Shown piece after piece: positions 16,244 through 23,534 of a stretch of DNA of 49,898 bases. This DNA is from Flavobacteriales bacterium. GTDB taxonomy: Bacteria > Bacteroidota > Bacteroidia > Flavobacteriales_D > Sanyastnellaceae. The position numbers and the translations under genes are program-made. The stretch lies in assembly GCA_016780385.1 (NCBI GenBank), contig JADHLY010000009.1, forward strand, positions 1-49,898. The letters run 5' to 3'. Each line of letters begins with the position of its first letter. The first letter of the stretch is position 1. The notes under the pieces were generated by a model, which was given only the letters and a program-made list of their open reading frames with translations, was not told the origin of the DNA and did not search any database.

Positions 16244-17596
16244 GTGGAGCAACTGAACCGCGAATACCTCGACGTCCTCTCGGAGGAAATCGCCAACCGG
16301 AAGGATGACCTTCTCCGGGAAAGGATGGATGCATTGCACCCCGCGGACATCGCGGACATCCTGGACCGCCTGGATGTCTTGGAGGTCCAATACCTCTGGA
16401 ACCTCATCAAGACAGAGGAGCGGGGAGACGTACTGATTGAACTCGAGGAAGACGTCCGGGTCGCCTTGATGGCCAACCTTTCGGACCGGGAGATTGCAGA
16501 GGACCTTCTGGAAAACCTCGATTCGGACGACGCAGTAGACGTGGTCTCGGAGCTGCCCGAAGAGCGCGCTGCACAGGTCATTCAACAACTGGACACCGAA
16601 GACAGGGAGGACCTGCTCACCCTGTTGCGCTACCCGGAGGGCACAGCCGGCGCCCTCATGGGCACCGAGCTCATCCGCGTCGAACTCGATTGGACCGTCT
16701 CGCACGCCATCCGGGAGATGCGGAGGCAGGCCGAAGACGTAGAGACCGTGCACAGCGTGTATGTGGTCAATGCTTCAGGACAATTGCTCGGTCGCTTGTC
16801 GTTGAAGCGCTTGCTTTTCACAGCCAACAGCACCAAAAGCACCATCGGCGACCTCTTCGACGAGGGCAATACACGGACCGTCAAGGTCGATGAGCCCGAC
16901 GTCACGGTCGTCCAGATGATGAAGAAATACGACCTCGTGGCCCTCCCCGTGGTCGACGACCACAACCGGCTGCTTGGTCGCATCACCATCGACGACGTGG
17001 TCGACCTCATGGAAGAGGAGGCCGAAAAGGACTACCAACTCGCCAGTGGTTTGAGCGACGAAGTCGAGAGCGATGACTCGCTGTGGGAAATGACCCGAGC
17101 GCGCTTGCCTTGGCTGCTCATTGGCCTCTCTGGCGGCCTCGCGGGTGCTTACGTCATCGGGGCCTTCGACATAGAGCGCTTTCCCTCCATGGCCTTGTTC
17201 ATTCCCCTCATCGCGGCGATGGGCGGCAATGTGGGGGTACAATCCGCGGCCATTGTCGTGCAAGGGCTGGCCACAGGCCGCAAGCCCAGTGATTCCCGAT
17301 TGTTGCCCCGGTTGATCAAAGAATTTTCGGTGGCCTTGCTCAATGGGGCGATCTGCTCAGCCGTCATCCTCGGTGCCAGCCTCGCGCTCGGCTACGGATG
17401 GAGCCTCAGCATCACGGTCAGCTTGGCGCTCATCGCCGTCATCATCTTCGCCGCGCTGTTCGGAACGTTTGTGCCTTTGACGCTGGACCGCTTCAAGATT
17501 GACCCCGCCCTGGCAACCGGTCCCTTCATCACCACTGCCAACGACATCATTGGCCTGATCATTTACTTCGGTATCGGTGTGCTCATGGCCGCTTGA
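16244..17596 (+). CDS. mgtE: Magnesium transporter MgtE
   Basis: 450 residues, full length. An inner-membrane Mg2+ channel gated by cytosolic Mg2+. Residues ~1-125 form the acidic N domain (HPADIADILDRL, LLENLDSDDAVDVVSELPEE). Two CBS domains follow at ~130-255 (RYPEGTAGALMGTELIRV, RLLGRITIDDVVDLMEEEAEKD). Five membrane helices fill ~285-450, with the pore-type PLIAAMGGNVGVQSAAIVVQGLA and the closing TTANDIIGLIIYFGIG. The start is GTG with no Shine-Dalgarno. No M-box or other Mg2+ riboswitch can fit, because the gap to tadA is only 22 bases; regulation is presumably by the CBS/N-domain gate. The stop is two bases before the next gene's ATG. Confidence 0.96.
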   Translation: MEQLNREYLDVLSEEIANRKDDLLRERMDALHPADIADILDRLDVLEVQYLWNLIKTEERGDVLIELEEDVRVALMANLSDREIAEDLLENLDSDDAVDVVSELPEERAAQVIQQLDTEDREDLLTLLRYPEGTAGALMGTELIRVELDWTVSHAIREMRRQAEDVETVHSVYVVNASGQLLGRLSLKRLLFTANSTKSTIGDLFDEGNTRTVKVDEPDVTVVQMMKKYDLVALPVVDDHNRLLGRITIDDVVDLMEEEAEKDYQLASGLSDEVESDDSLWEMTRARLPWLLIGLSGGLAGAYVIGAFDIERFPSMALFIPLIAAMGGNVGVQSAAIVVQGLATGRKPSDSRLLPRLIKEFSVALLNGAICSAVILGASLALGYGWSLSITVSLALIAVIIFAALFGTFVPLTLDRFKIDPALATGPFITTANDIIGLIIYFGIGVLMAA

Positions 17597-17598
17597 AG

Positions 17599-18543
17599 AT
17601 GAAGGTGCTCTTTCTCGATACCGTGCACCCCATCCTGGCGGAACGGCTCACCGGTGCGGGCATGACCTGTGTCGACGAAACCAAGGCCCATCCACAACAA
17701 GCCATCCAAGCCCACCCCGACTCCGAAGGAATCGTACTGCGCAGCCGCATTCGGGTAGATGCCACATTGATGGATGGGTTGCCCAACCTGCGGTTCATTT
17801 GCCGCTCGGGGGCTGGACTCGAAAACATCGACCTTGCCTCCGCCAGCGCCCGCAACATACAGGTGTTCAACAGCCCTGAGGGCAACCGCGACGCGGTCGG
17901 AGAGCACGCCCTCGGCATGCTGTTGTCCCTCATGAACCTCCTGCGGGAGGCAGACCATTCCGTCAAGGCGGGACAATGGGACCGAGAAGGGCACCGCGGT
18001 ACTGAGTTGTCAGGCCGCACGGTAGGCATATTGGGTTACGGTCACATGGGCAGCGCGTTTGCCGGCAAACTCACGGGCATCGGCTGCCGCATCATCGCCC
18101 ACGACCCCTACCGCCATGATGTGGACGGCGACCACGGTGGGAAGGTCACGGCCGTCGATCTCCCCACACTTCAGCGTGAGTCAGATGTGTTGAGCATCCA
18201 CTGTAACCTGACCCCCGAAACCAGAGGCCTGGTGGACCGTGCCTTTCTATCCGGTTTTGCCAAACCCATCTTCCTGATCAATACGGCCCGGGGGCCCATT
18301 GTAAGCTCCTCAGGCTTGCTCGACGCCCTCCAGTCGGGACACGTCATCGCCGCCGGACTGGACGTCTTTGAACGGGAAACCACCAGCTTTGAGACGGTGG
18401 CCAGCGAAGGCGACCCGATTTGGATGCGGCTCATGGCCCACCCCCGGGTACAAGTCAGCCCGCACGTGGCGGGCTGGACTGAAGAAAGTTATGTGAAGCT
18501 GTCGGCCTATCTCGCCGACAAGGTCATCGCCGCATTCGGCTGA
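17599..18543 (+). CDS. D-isomer-specific 2-hydroxyacid dehydrogenase (phosphoglycerate-dehydrogenase-like)
   Basis: 314 residues from the ATG at 17599 (a TTG at 17593 is possible but overlaps the mgtE stop). An NAD-dependent dehydrogenase of the SerA/LdhA superfamily. The substrate-domain motif is ICRSGAGLENIDLASA, and NRDAVGEHALGMLLSL precedes the NAD domain. The nucleotide motif is VGILGYGHMGSAFAGKL. Catalytic candidates are the Arg in LINTARGPIV, the acidic residue in AAGLDVFERE and the His in SPHVAGWTEES. No ACT domain follows, so it is not a feedback-regulated long SerA. Substrate unassigned; D-3-phosphoglycerate or glyoxylate/hydroxypyruvate are the usual options. It converges on the exbD gene with one base between. 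Confidence 0.88.
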   Translation: MKVLFLDTVHPILAERLTGAGMTCVDETKAHPQQAIQAHPDSEGIVLRSRIRVDATLMDGLPNLRFICRSGAGLENIDLASASARNIQVFNSPEGNRDAVGEHALGMLLSLMNLLREADHSVKAGQWDREGHRGTELSGRTVGILGYGHMGSAFAGKLTGIGCRIIAHDPYRHDVDGDHGGKVTAVDLPTLQRESDVLSIHCNLTPETRGLVDRAFLSGFAKPIFLINTARGPIVSSSGLLDALQSGHVIAAGLDVFERETTSFETVASEGDPIWMRLMAHPRVQVSPHVAGWTEESYVKLSAYLADKVIAAFG

Positions 18544-18544
18544 A

Positions 18545-19009
18545 TCAGTTGGTGCGCTCCCGGGAGTTCGCCGAGTACAGCACCTTCAAGGCGGAAGCCT
18601 TTCTCAATTCCTGCTTGACGTCGGTCACGACGCCCATCTTGGTGTCTTGGTCCACCTTCATGGACACCCACATCTTGGTCTGCTCCGCTTCTGCCAAGGT
18701 CAGGCGCTCATTCTCCACCCAATCGCGGATCAATGCGACGTCTGCGAACTGGTCGTTCAGCTGAATCACTGGCTCAGTGCCGTAGCGCTTGTCCTGAGGG
18801 GGGCCGATGTTGATGTAGCGGATCAAGTGCTTCTTCTCAATCTTGTAGATCTCTGAAGCCTCTGGACGCACCACCTTGACCATTTCCTCCTCCGTACGCA
18901 ACACAGTGGCCACCATGAAGAAGAAGAGCAGCATGAAGACGATATCGGGCAAGGAGGCGGTTGAAATCGCCCCTGACTCTCGCTTGCTGTTTTTCTTGAA
19001 CTTACCCAT
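18545..19009 (-). CDS. ExbD/TolR-family energy-transduction protein (second copy)
   Basis: 154 residues. A short basic cytosolic N-terminus (MGKFKKNSKRESG) leads to a single membrane helix. The conserved Asp of the proton path lies in SLPDIVFMLLFFFMV. The rest is periplasmic and ends with the usual beta-strand repeat (VVTDVKQELRKASALKVLYSA). ExbD/TolR proteins pair with ExbB/TolQ to turn the proton gradient into work on the outer membrane, for example TonB-dependent uptake. It is the last gene of a four-gene minus-strand unit and its start shares a base with the stop of the larger ExbD gene. Confidence 0.92.
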   Translation of the reverse strand: MGKFKKNSKRESGAISTASLPDIVFMLLFFFMVATVLRTEEEMVKVVRPEASEIYKIEKKHLIRYINIGPPQDKRYGTEPVIQLNDQFADVALIRDWVENERLTLAEAEQTKMWVSMKVDQDTKMGVVTDVKQELRKASALKVLYSANSRERTN

Positions 19010-19761
19010 TAGTAGTATCCTTGGCTGGCATCGCGCGGCTCCGCTTCGGAGATGCGCTGAGGATAAACGAGGCGGATCGCCTTGATCTTGTCGAGCAAGC
19101 TCTCCTGTTTCGTTCTGTTGTAGCGCTCCTCGAGGGAGGCGTACGTTTCGTTGAACTTGGCGAGGGCCAATTCGTCCCGCAATTCATTCACCGCTGCTTC
19201 CAGTTCGTTTTGCACCTGGAGGTACAAATCGTATGAAGTATTGCGGTCCGTCTGCAAGCTAATCAACGCCGAACCGGGCAGCTCGCGGTAGTCTCCGCCG
19301 AACAACTCAATCGCCGTCAGCTTCTCCCTCACCTTTTCGGCGCGCTTGTTCTGACCGGCCGCAAGGAAGCTCTGCTCCAAGGCCAACAGTTCAGACTTCC
19401 GCACCCATTGACGCTCGGGATACTTCAAATTTTCGTCGCTCAACGTGACGTTGGGGCGCTCGGGGTGGAGCAGGCCTGTGCCTGTAGCGACCAGGAAATC
19501 CTTGGCGCCGTCCTTCAACTCCCCGATGGACATGACCTCCTTCTCGACGAGCAATTCATCTCGGAAGTTCGTTCGGACGTTGTAGACGTCGCCGTCTTTG
19601 ACCTCCTGCTGCTCCATGTCTGGGGGCACCGGGGGAGGCAGCTGACGCTTCACGCCTTCATCGCTGTCGATGGTGGTCGTTACCAACCAGAAAATCAGCA
19701 GCAGGAAGGCGATGTCGGCCATCGATCCCGCATTGATTTCTGGTATTTCTCTGCGAGCCAT
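19009..19761 (-). CDS. ExbD/TolR-family protein with enlarged periplasmic region
   Basis: 250 residues, about 100 longer than a typical ExbD. The N-terminus is canonical: MARREIPEINAGSMADIAFLLLIFWLVTT, with the membrane-embedded Asp in SMADIAFL. The periplasmic part carries the expected strand segment (YNVRTNFRDELLVEKEVM), then a long helical, charged insertion (~110-215) with coiled-coil character, including LLALEQSFLAAGQNKRAEKVREKL and VQNELEAAVNELRDELALAKFNE. It ends in a Bacteroidota-like IKAIRLVYPQRISEAEP segment. The insertion probably meets a partner in the periplasm; that is inference. It is encoded between a small membrane protein and the second ExbD. Confidence 0.9.
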   Translation of the reverse strand: MARREIPEINAGSMADIAFLLLIFWLVTTTIDSDEGVKRQLPPPVPPDMEQQEVKDGDVYNVRTNFRDELLVEKEVMSIGELKDGAKDFLVATGTGLLHPERPNVTLSDENLKYPERQWVRKSELLALEQSFLAAGQNKRAEKVREKLTAIELFGGDYRELPGSALISLQTDRNTSYDLYLQVQNELEAAVNELRDELALAKFNETYASLEERYNRTKQESLLDKIKAIRLVYPQRISEAEPRDASQGYY

Positions 19762-19767
19762 GAGCGC

Positions 19768-20220
19768 TTAGAGCCAGTTCTTGAGGATGGACTTGCCTTC
19801 CACCGCCAGGATGGATACCAAGGCCAAAATCCCCAGGATGTAAATGAATTGAATGCTCGCGTCGGCGATTTTCACGTCCTGCTCCGTGACCGTCGCGCCT
19901 CCTGCCAGCATGGCTGAAGTCACCGTCGTATCAGCGAGGCTCCAAGCGATGAAGCCCGCCACAAAGAACACCACAAAGCCGATCAAGGCACCCATGGCGC
20001 GCTTGGGTTGAGCGGTCAACTTCTGGACGAAGTGGAAAATACCAAACCCGAGGATCGCGACCACACAGACTACGCCGGTGTAGAGGTTCAGGCTGACGAG
20101 ATTTTCGACGGAACCCGTGGGGTCGTCGCTGTTGATGGCGGACACCACCCAGATGCACCCCAATGCGATGATCAGGATACGGAGGGCGATGAGGGCCGTT
20201 CGGATGACGTTGGCTTGCAT
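19768..20220 (-). CDS. Small integral membrane protein within the exbB-exbD unit
   Basis: 150 residues with four predicted membrane helices: about 8-28 (TALIALRILIIALGCIWVV), 45-66 (LYTGVVCVVAILGFGIFHFV), 76-97 (MGALIGFVVFFVAGFIAWSL) and 125-142 (FIYILGILALVSILAVEG). I recognise no named domain. Its place between exbB and the long exbD, six bases before the latter, and the absence of any TonB suggest it is a component or accessory of the same complex, as in many Bacteroidota ExbB/ExbD loci. No function is assigned. Confidence 0.85.
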   Translation of the reverse strand: MQANVIRTALIALRILIIALGCIWVVSAINSDDPTGSVENLVSLNLYTGVVCVVAILGFGIFHFVQKLTAQPKRAMGALIGFVVFFVAGFIAWSLADTTVTSAMLAGGATVTEQDVKIADASIQFIYILGILALVSILAVEGKSILKNWL

Positions 20221-20250
20221 GGTACTGCTTTAGTGCGACCGCAAAACCGA

Positions 20251-21102
20251 TCAGCCGTTCAACTTCTTGCGATAGACGAGGTCCACGAGGTCCATGGACG
20301 CCTCTTCCATATCGAAGACAATGCCGTCGATCTTGGAAAGGATGTAGTTGTAGAAGATCTGAAGGATGATCGCCACCACAAGACCGGATACGGTCGTGAT
20401 CAACGCCACCTTAATACCGCCCGCAACAATCGAAGCGTTGATGGTGTTGGCCTGGGCAATCTTGTCAAAGGCCTCGATCATACCGATGACCGTACCCATA
20501 AATCCGAGCATGGGCGCCAAGGCGATGAACAAGCTGATCCAGCTCAAACCGCGCTCGAGCTTGGTGCTCTCCAAGCTGCCGTAATCTTCTACCGCCTTGG
20601 CGAGCTCTTCGTAGCTGCCGCCGCTGCGGTCCAAACCTTGGTGGAAGATGGCGGCCACAGGACCCCGCTCATTGGAGCAGACTTCCTTGGCAGCATCCAC
20701 ACCTCCGCTGTTCATGGCGTCCTCCACCTTGGTCAAGAGACCCTTGGTGTTGGTGGTGGCCATGTTGAGGTAAATGATGCGCTCGATGGCCAAGGCCAAT
20801 CCGAAAATCAAACAGAGGACAACGAAGCTCATGAAGAGTACGCCACCCTCGATGATGCGCAGCTTGATCTGCTGGCGGGCGCCGGTCACTTCGACCGTCT
20901 CTTCTGGCATGGCTGGGGCCTCTTCAGCCATCGGTGCGGCCGGAGCAGCAGCACTGTCCATCATGGCAGAATCGGCCATGGCACTGTCAGGGGCCATGAC
21001 GATCATGGAGTCGCCTGACATAAAAATGGTATCTCCTTCCTGAGCGATAACAGGAGCGGTAAACATGAGGGCCACTGCAAAGAGGGCGAACAACTTCTTC
21101 AT
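20251..21102 (-). CDS. MotA/TolQ/ExbB proton-channel family protein with N-terminal signal peptide and Met/Ala/Pro-rich segment
   Basis: 283 residues. The start at 21102 gives a clear signal peptide (MKKLFALFAVALMFTAPVIA), and no conserved sequence precedes it. Residues ~22-75 are a low-complexity segment rich in Met, Ala, Pro and acidic residues (MADSAMMDSAAAPAAPMAEE). The ExbB core follows: one helix at ~88-110 (VLFMSFVVLCLIFGLALAIE), a cytosolic part, and two helices around LFIALAPMLGFMGTVIGMIEAF and GGIKVALITTVSGLVVAIILQIFYNYI, the TolQ/ExbB signature. It is the lead gene of the unit, with a good promoter at 21160-21191 and a 58-base leader. With the ExbD proteins it would form the motor for outer-membrane energisation. 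Confidence 0.93.
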   Translation of the reverse strand: MKKLFALFAVALMFTAPVIAQEGDTIFMSGDSMIVMAPDSAMADSAMMDSAAAPAAPMAEEAPAMPEETVEVTGARQQIKLRIIEGGVLFMSFVVLCLIFGLALAIERIIYLNMATTNTKGLLTKVEDAMNSGGVDAAKEVCSNERGPVAAIFHQGLDRSGGSYEELAKAVEDYGSLESTKLERGLSWISLFIALAPMLGFMGTVIGMIEAFDKIAQANTINASIVAGGIKVALITTVSGLVVAIILQIFYNYILSKIDGIVFDMEEASMDLVDLVYRKKLNG

Positions 21103-21159
21103 GGTGAAGGGATGAATCGTGGTTGTGTCGTTGTGAGCGAACCTTTGGCCCGCGAGGGG

Positions 21160-21191
21160 CGAATTTAGGCAATCGACTTCCACCTTGACAA
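21160..21191 (-). promoter_or_regulatory. Promoter of the exbB-exbD unit
   Basis: Minus strand: TTG at 21191-21189 (-33), a 21-base spacer, then TAAATTCG at 21167-21160 (-7). This is the best paired Bacteroidota promoter in the window and the same -7 octamer as upstream of the giant gene. It leaves a leader of roughly 50 bases before 21102. Confidence 0.6.
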
Positions 21192-21230
21192 CCACAAAGG
21201 CAACTAAGGTGACGAAATCATTCAGTTGCC
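21192..21230 (-). terminator. Possible terminator after the pirin gene
   Basis: An inverted repeat, GGCAACT at 21199-21205 and AGTTGCC at 21224-21230, with an 18-base loop, begins three bases after the pirin stop and is followed on the minus strand by TTTGTGGTTGT. The stem is short and the U tract imperfect. Confidence 0.35.
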
Positions 21231-21232
21231 GT

Positions 21233-22180
21233 TTACAACTCCCCCATTCTGCCGGCCCTGTAGTCGGCGATGCAGCGCTGAATTTGGTCTCTATTGTTCA
21301 TCACAAAAGGACCGTAGGAGACGACAGGCTCGTCCAAAGGCTGCCCCCCGAGCACGATGAACTCCGCTCCTTGCGCACTGAAATAGCGCAGTACGTCACC
21401 GCCGCGGTGATACAGCGCGAGTTGCTGTGGACTGAGTTCCCGCTGACCTTCCAACTCAAGCTGCCCCTCCACGATGTGGACGAAGGCGTTGTGTTCGGGA
21501 GCGACTGGCAGGTCCAGGCGCCCACCCGGATTGAGGTGGACGTGATAGTAGAAAGCCGGGCTGTGCAACTCCGTCGGCGCCGCTTGACCGAAAGCTGATC
21601 CCATCAAGACTTTGATGCGGTATGCCTCCGTTTCGATGACCGGAAAATCGGCCTTGTCCCTGAGCGTGGTGATGGGCGGGCTGAATTTGTGCGCTGCGGG
21701 GAGGTTCAACCAAATCTGGAAACCGTGGACGACCCCGCCGTCCCTTCTGATTTCCATGCTGCTCACCTCTTCATGAATGGCACCGGATCCCGAGCTGAAC
21801 ACCATGAACTGGCCCTCGCGATAAATCAGGTCGTTGTCCAAACTGTCCGTGTGCCGACCGCTGCCCGAGAGCAAATAGGTCGTCGGTGCCACCCCGGCAT
21901 GAGGGTGCGCTTTGATGTCCATCCCCAAGGTGCCCGGATCAATCTGCAAGGGCCCGAATTCATCGAGCATGACAAAAGGAGACACAAGATCCGTCTGGTC
22001 GCCTGCGAATCCCCGCAGCACCGGAACGTTTTGCACCATGGTCCGCTTGCACTCCAACACCTTGGCCACCTTTCGCTCTCCTCCTTCAGCCCACATGCCA
22101 GAAGCTGCCCGCAACCAACGCGGTGTGGCCACGGCGGCGCCAACAATGGCTGAGCCCTTTAGAAATCGCCTGCGCAACAT
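21233..22180 (-). CDS. Pirin-family bicupin protein with Tat-type export signal
   Basis: 315 residues. The C-terminal ~280 residues are a pirin: PFVMLDEFGP, the metal-binding KAHPHAGVAPTTYLLSG, SGSGAIHEEV, HGFQIWLNLPAAHK, and a C-terminal pirin domain with YYHVHLNPGGRLDLPV. Bacterial pirins are iron-binding cupins, some with quercetin 2,3-dioxygenase activity. What is odd is the N-terminus MLRRRFLKGSAIVGAAVATPRW, a twin-arginine signal (RRxFLK plus a hydrophobic stretch), predicting export of the folded metalloprotein to the periplasm. Most pirins are cytosolic. The start at 22180 is supported by a TAACTTTA element five bases upstream. Substrate unknown. Confidence 0.92.
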   Translation of the reverse strand: MLRRRFLKGSAIVGAAVATPRWLRAASGMWAEGGERKVAKVLECKRTMVQNVPVLRGFAGDQTDLVSPFVMLDEFGPLQIDPGTLGMDIKAHPHAGVAPTTYLLSGSGRHTDSLDNDLIYREGQFMVFSSGSGAIHEEVSSMEIRRDGGVVHGFQIWLNLPAAHKFSPPITTLRDKADFPVIETEAYRIKVLMGSAFGQAAPTELHSPAFYYHVHLNPGGRLDLPVAPEHNAFVHIVEGQLELEGQRELSPQQLALYHRGGDVLRYFSAQGAEFIVLGGQPLDEPVVSYGPFVMNNRDQIQRCIADYRAGRMGEL

Positions 22181-22185
22181 GGACT

Positions 22186-22193
22186 TAAAGTTA
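22186..22193 (-). promoter_or_regulatory. -7 element TAACTTTA, five bases before the pirin gene
   Basis: One mismatch to TAnnTTTG on the minus strand, followed by AGTCC and ATG. It predicts a leaderless or nearly leaderless transcript. Confidence 0.45.
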
Positions 22194-22265
22194 ACCGATA
22201 CTGGCCACTGCGGCGTTCACCTGGATGAAGTTCGGTGAGCGTGCTCAGCGGGGTGGGGCAGACAT

Positions 22266-22294
22266 AAAAAAAGCCGGCGGTGAGACGCCGGCTT
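22266..22294 (-). terminator. Intrinsic terminator of tRNA-Ser
   Basis: A nine-base-pair stem (AAGCCGGCG/CGCCGGCTT with a six-base loop) lies immediately downstream of the tRNA on the minus strand, followed by a seven-base U tract (A run at 22266-22272 on the plus strand). Confidence 0.9.
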
Positions 22295-22300
22295 CGTTTG

Positions 22301-22388
22301 CGGAGAGACGGGGATTCGAACCCCGGATACCCTTTTGGAGTATACACGCTTTCCAAGCGTGCGCCTTAAGCCACTCGGCCACCTCTCC
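22301..22388 (-). tRNA. tRNA-Ser (anticodon GGA)
   Basis: On the minus strand an 88-nt class II tRNA is readable. The acceptor is GGAGAGG/TCTCTCC, the D arm contains GGCCGAGTGGCTTAAGG, the anticodon stem-loop is CACGCTTGGAAAGCGTG with GGA, the long variable arm is TATACTCCAAAAGGGTA, the T arm is CGGGGTTCGAATCCCCG, and the discriminator is G, as expected for serine. CCA is not encoded. Confidence 0.97.
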
Positions 22389-22425
22389 TCATTGCAGCGA
22401 GGGAAACCCTGTGCTGAATGGGCGC

Positions 22426-22433
22426 GCAAGTTA
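22426..22433 (-). promoter_or_regulatory. Possible -7 element TAACTTGC upstream of tRNA-Ser
   Basis: Minus-strand TAACTTGC lies 37 bases before the mature tRNA 5' end, in the 99-base gap to the asparaginase gene. The same octamer precedes tadA. The tRNA could also be reached by read-through from the asparaginase gene. Confidence 0.3.
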
Positions 22434-22487
22434 CCGAATAAACCAACGCAGAATGCAACTGATTTGCGGCCCGAAGGGGCCCCATCC

Positions 22488-23534
22488 TCATCGGATCATT
22501 TCGGCAGGGGTCTGCTCTCCAGCGATGTCGCGCTTGAAGGCCATGCGCAAGCTTTCGCGATCAGCGTGAAGGCCGGCCAAGACCATGAGCTTGGTTACTG
22601 CCGCCTCCAACGTAATGTCCAGGCTGGGCTCCACACCAATGCGGGTCAGCCCCGCACCTGTCACGTAACGATTGGCATCCACTGAACCCACTGCACATTG
22701 GGTCACATTGACCAAAAACACCCCCCTGTCTTGGGCGGCAGTTAAGATGCCCAAGAACAACGGATCGCGCGGTGCATTGCCCGATCCATAGGTGCGCAGC
22801 ACGGCGGCCCGCAGTCCGGGAATGGTCAACTGGTGTGACAGCGCCTCGGGCGTCATGCCGGGGATCAAATGGACCACCGTTACACCGGGATTCAGGTCTT
22901 CCAGCAAACGCGCGTCCCCGCGGGGACGCAAGAGCAAATCCCTCCGAAAGCGCACGTGGACCCCGACCTCCGCCAAGGCGGGGAAGTTGGGGCTGAGCAA
23001 CGCTTGGAACCCTTCGGCATCCTGCTTGTGGGAGCGGTTGCCGCGAATCAGCTCATCGCCAAAATAGATGACGACTTCTCGGATCAGCGGGCCGCGTTCA
23101 GGGTCCGCTGAGTCCCATTTGCCCGCAATCTCAATGGAGGTCAGGAGGTTTTCCTTGCCGTCCGTTCGGACCACCCCGATGGGGAGTTGGCTGCCCGTCA
23201 GCACGATGGGCTTTCCGAAGTTGGGCAGCATGAAACTGAGTGCGCTCGCCGTGTAGGCCATGGTGTCCGTGCCGTGCAATACCACGAACCCGTCGTAGCG
23301 GTCGCGCCGATGAAACAGCAAACGCGCCAATTCGCCCCAACGCTCGATGGACATGTCGCTGCTGTCAATGGGCGCCATGGGCTCATACTCCAACGCCACC
23401 TCCAAGGCGTCGATCTCCGGGATGCGCGCACGCAGATGCTCAAACTCAAAAGGCCTCAACTCCCCGGTGTCCGGGTCTTCCATCGAACCGATGGTGCCTC
23501 CGGTGTAGACGAGCAAAATCCGCGCCAGGCTCAT
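22488..23534 (-). CDS. ansA: Type I (cytoplasmic) L-asparaginase
   Basis: 348 residues. Hydrolyses L-asparagine to aspartate and ammonia. The first catalytic threonine is in LLVYTGGTIGSM near residue 14; the second motif FVVLHGTDTMAYTASALSFML carries the Thr-Asp pair, with the supporting lysine in VVRTDGKENLLTS. There is no signal peptide, which points to the cytoplasmic type I enzyme. The C-terminal domain has LRTYGSGNAP and VTQCAVGSVDANRYVTGAGL. The first base-pairs of the start overlap the tatD stop (ATGA at 23531-23534), so the two are translated from one mRNA. Confidence 0.95.
   Translation of the reverse strand: MSLARILLVYTGGTIGSMEDPDTGELRPFEFEHLRARIPEIDALEVALEYEPMAPIDSSDMSIERWGELARLLFHRRDRYDGFVVLHGTDTMAYTASALSFMLPNFGKPIVLTGSQLPIGVVRTDGKENLLTSIEIAGKWDSADPERGPLIREVVIYFGDELIRGNRSHKQDAEGFQALLSPNFPALAEVGVHVRFRRDLLLRPRGDARLLEDLNPGVTVVHLIPGMTPEALSHQLTIPGLRAAVLRTYGSGNAPRDPLFLGILTAAQDRGVFLVNVTQCAVGSVDANRYVTGAGLTRIGVEPSLDITLEAAVTKLMVLAGLHADRESLRMAFKRDIAGEQTPAEMIR

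Noticed and set aside
20008-21018. Plus-strand frame (336 codons) opposite exbB and the small membrane protein
   Set aside because: His- and Asp-rich antisense translation; the minus-strand genes have clear membrane helices and family motifs.
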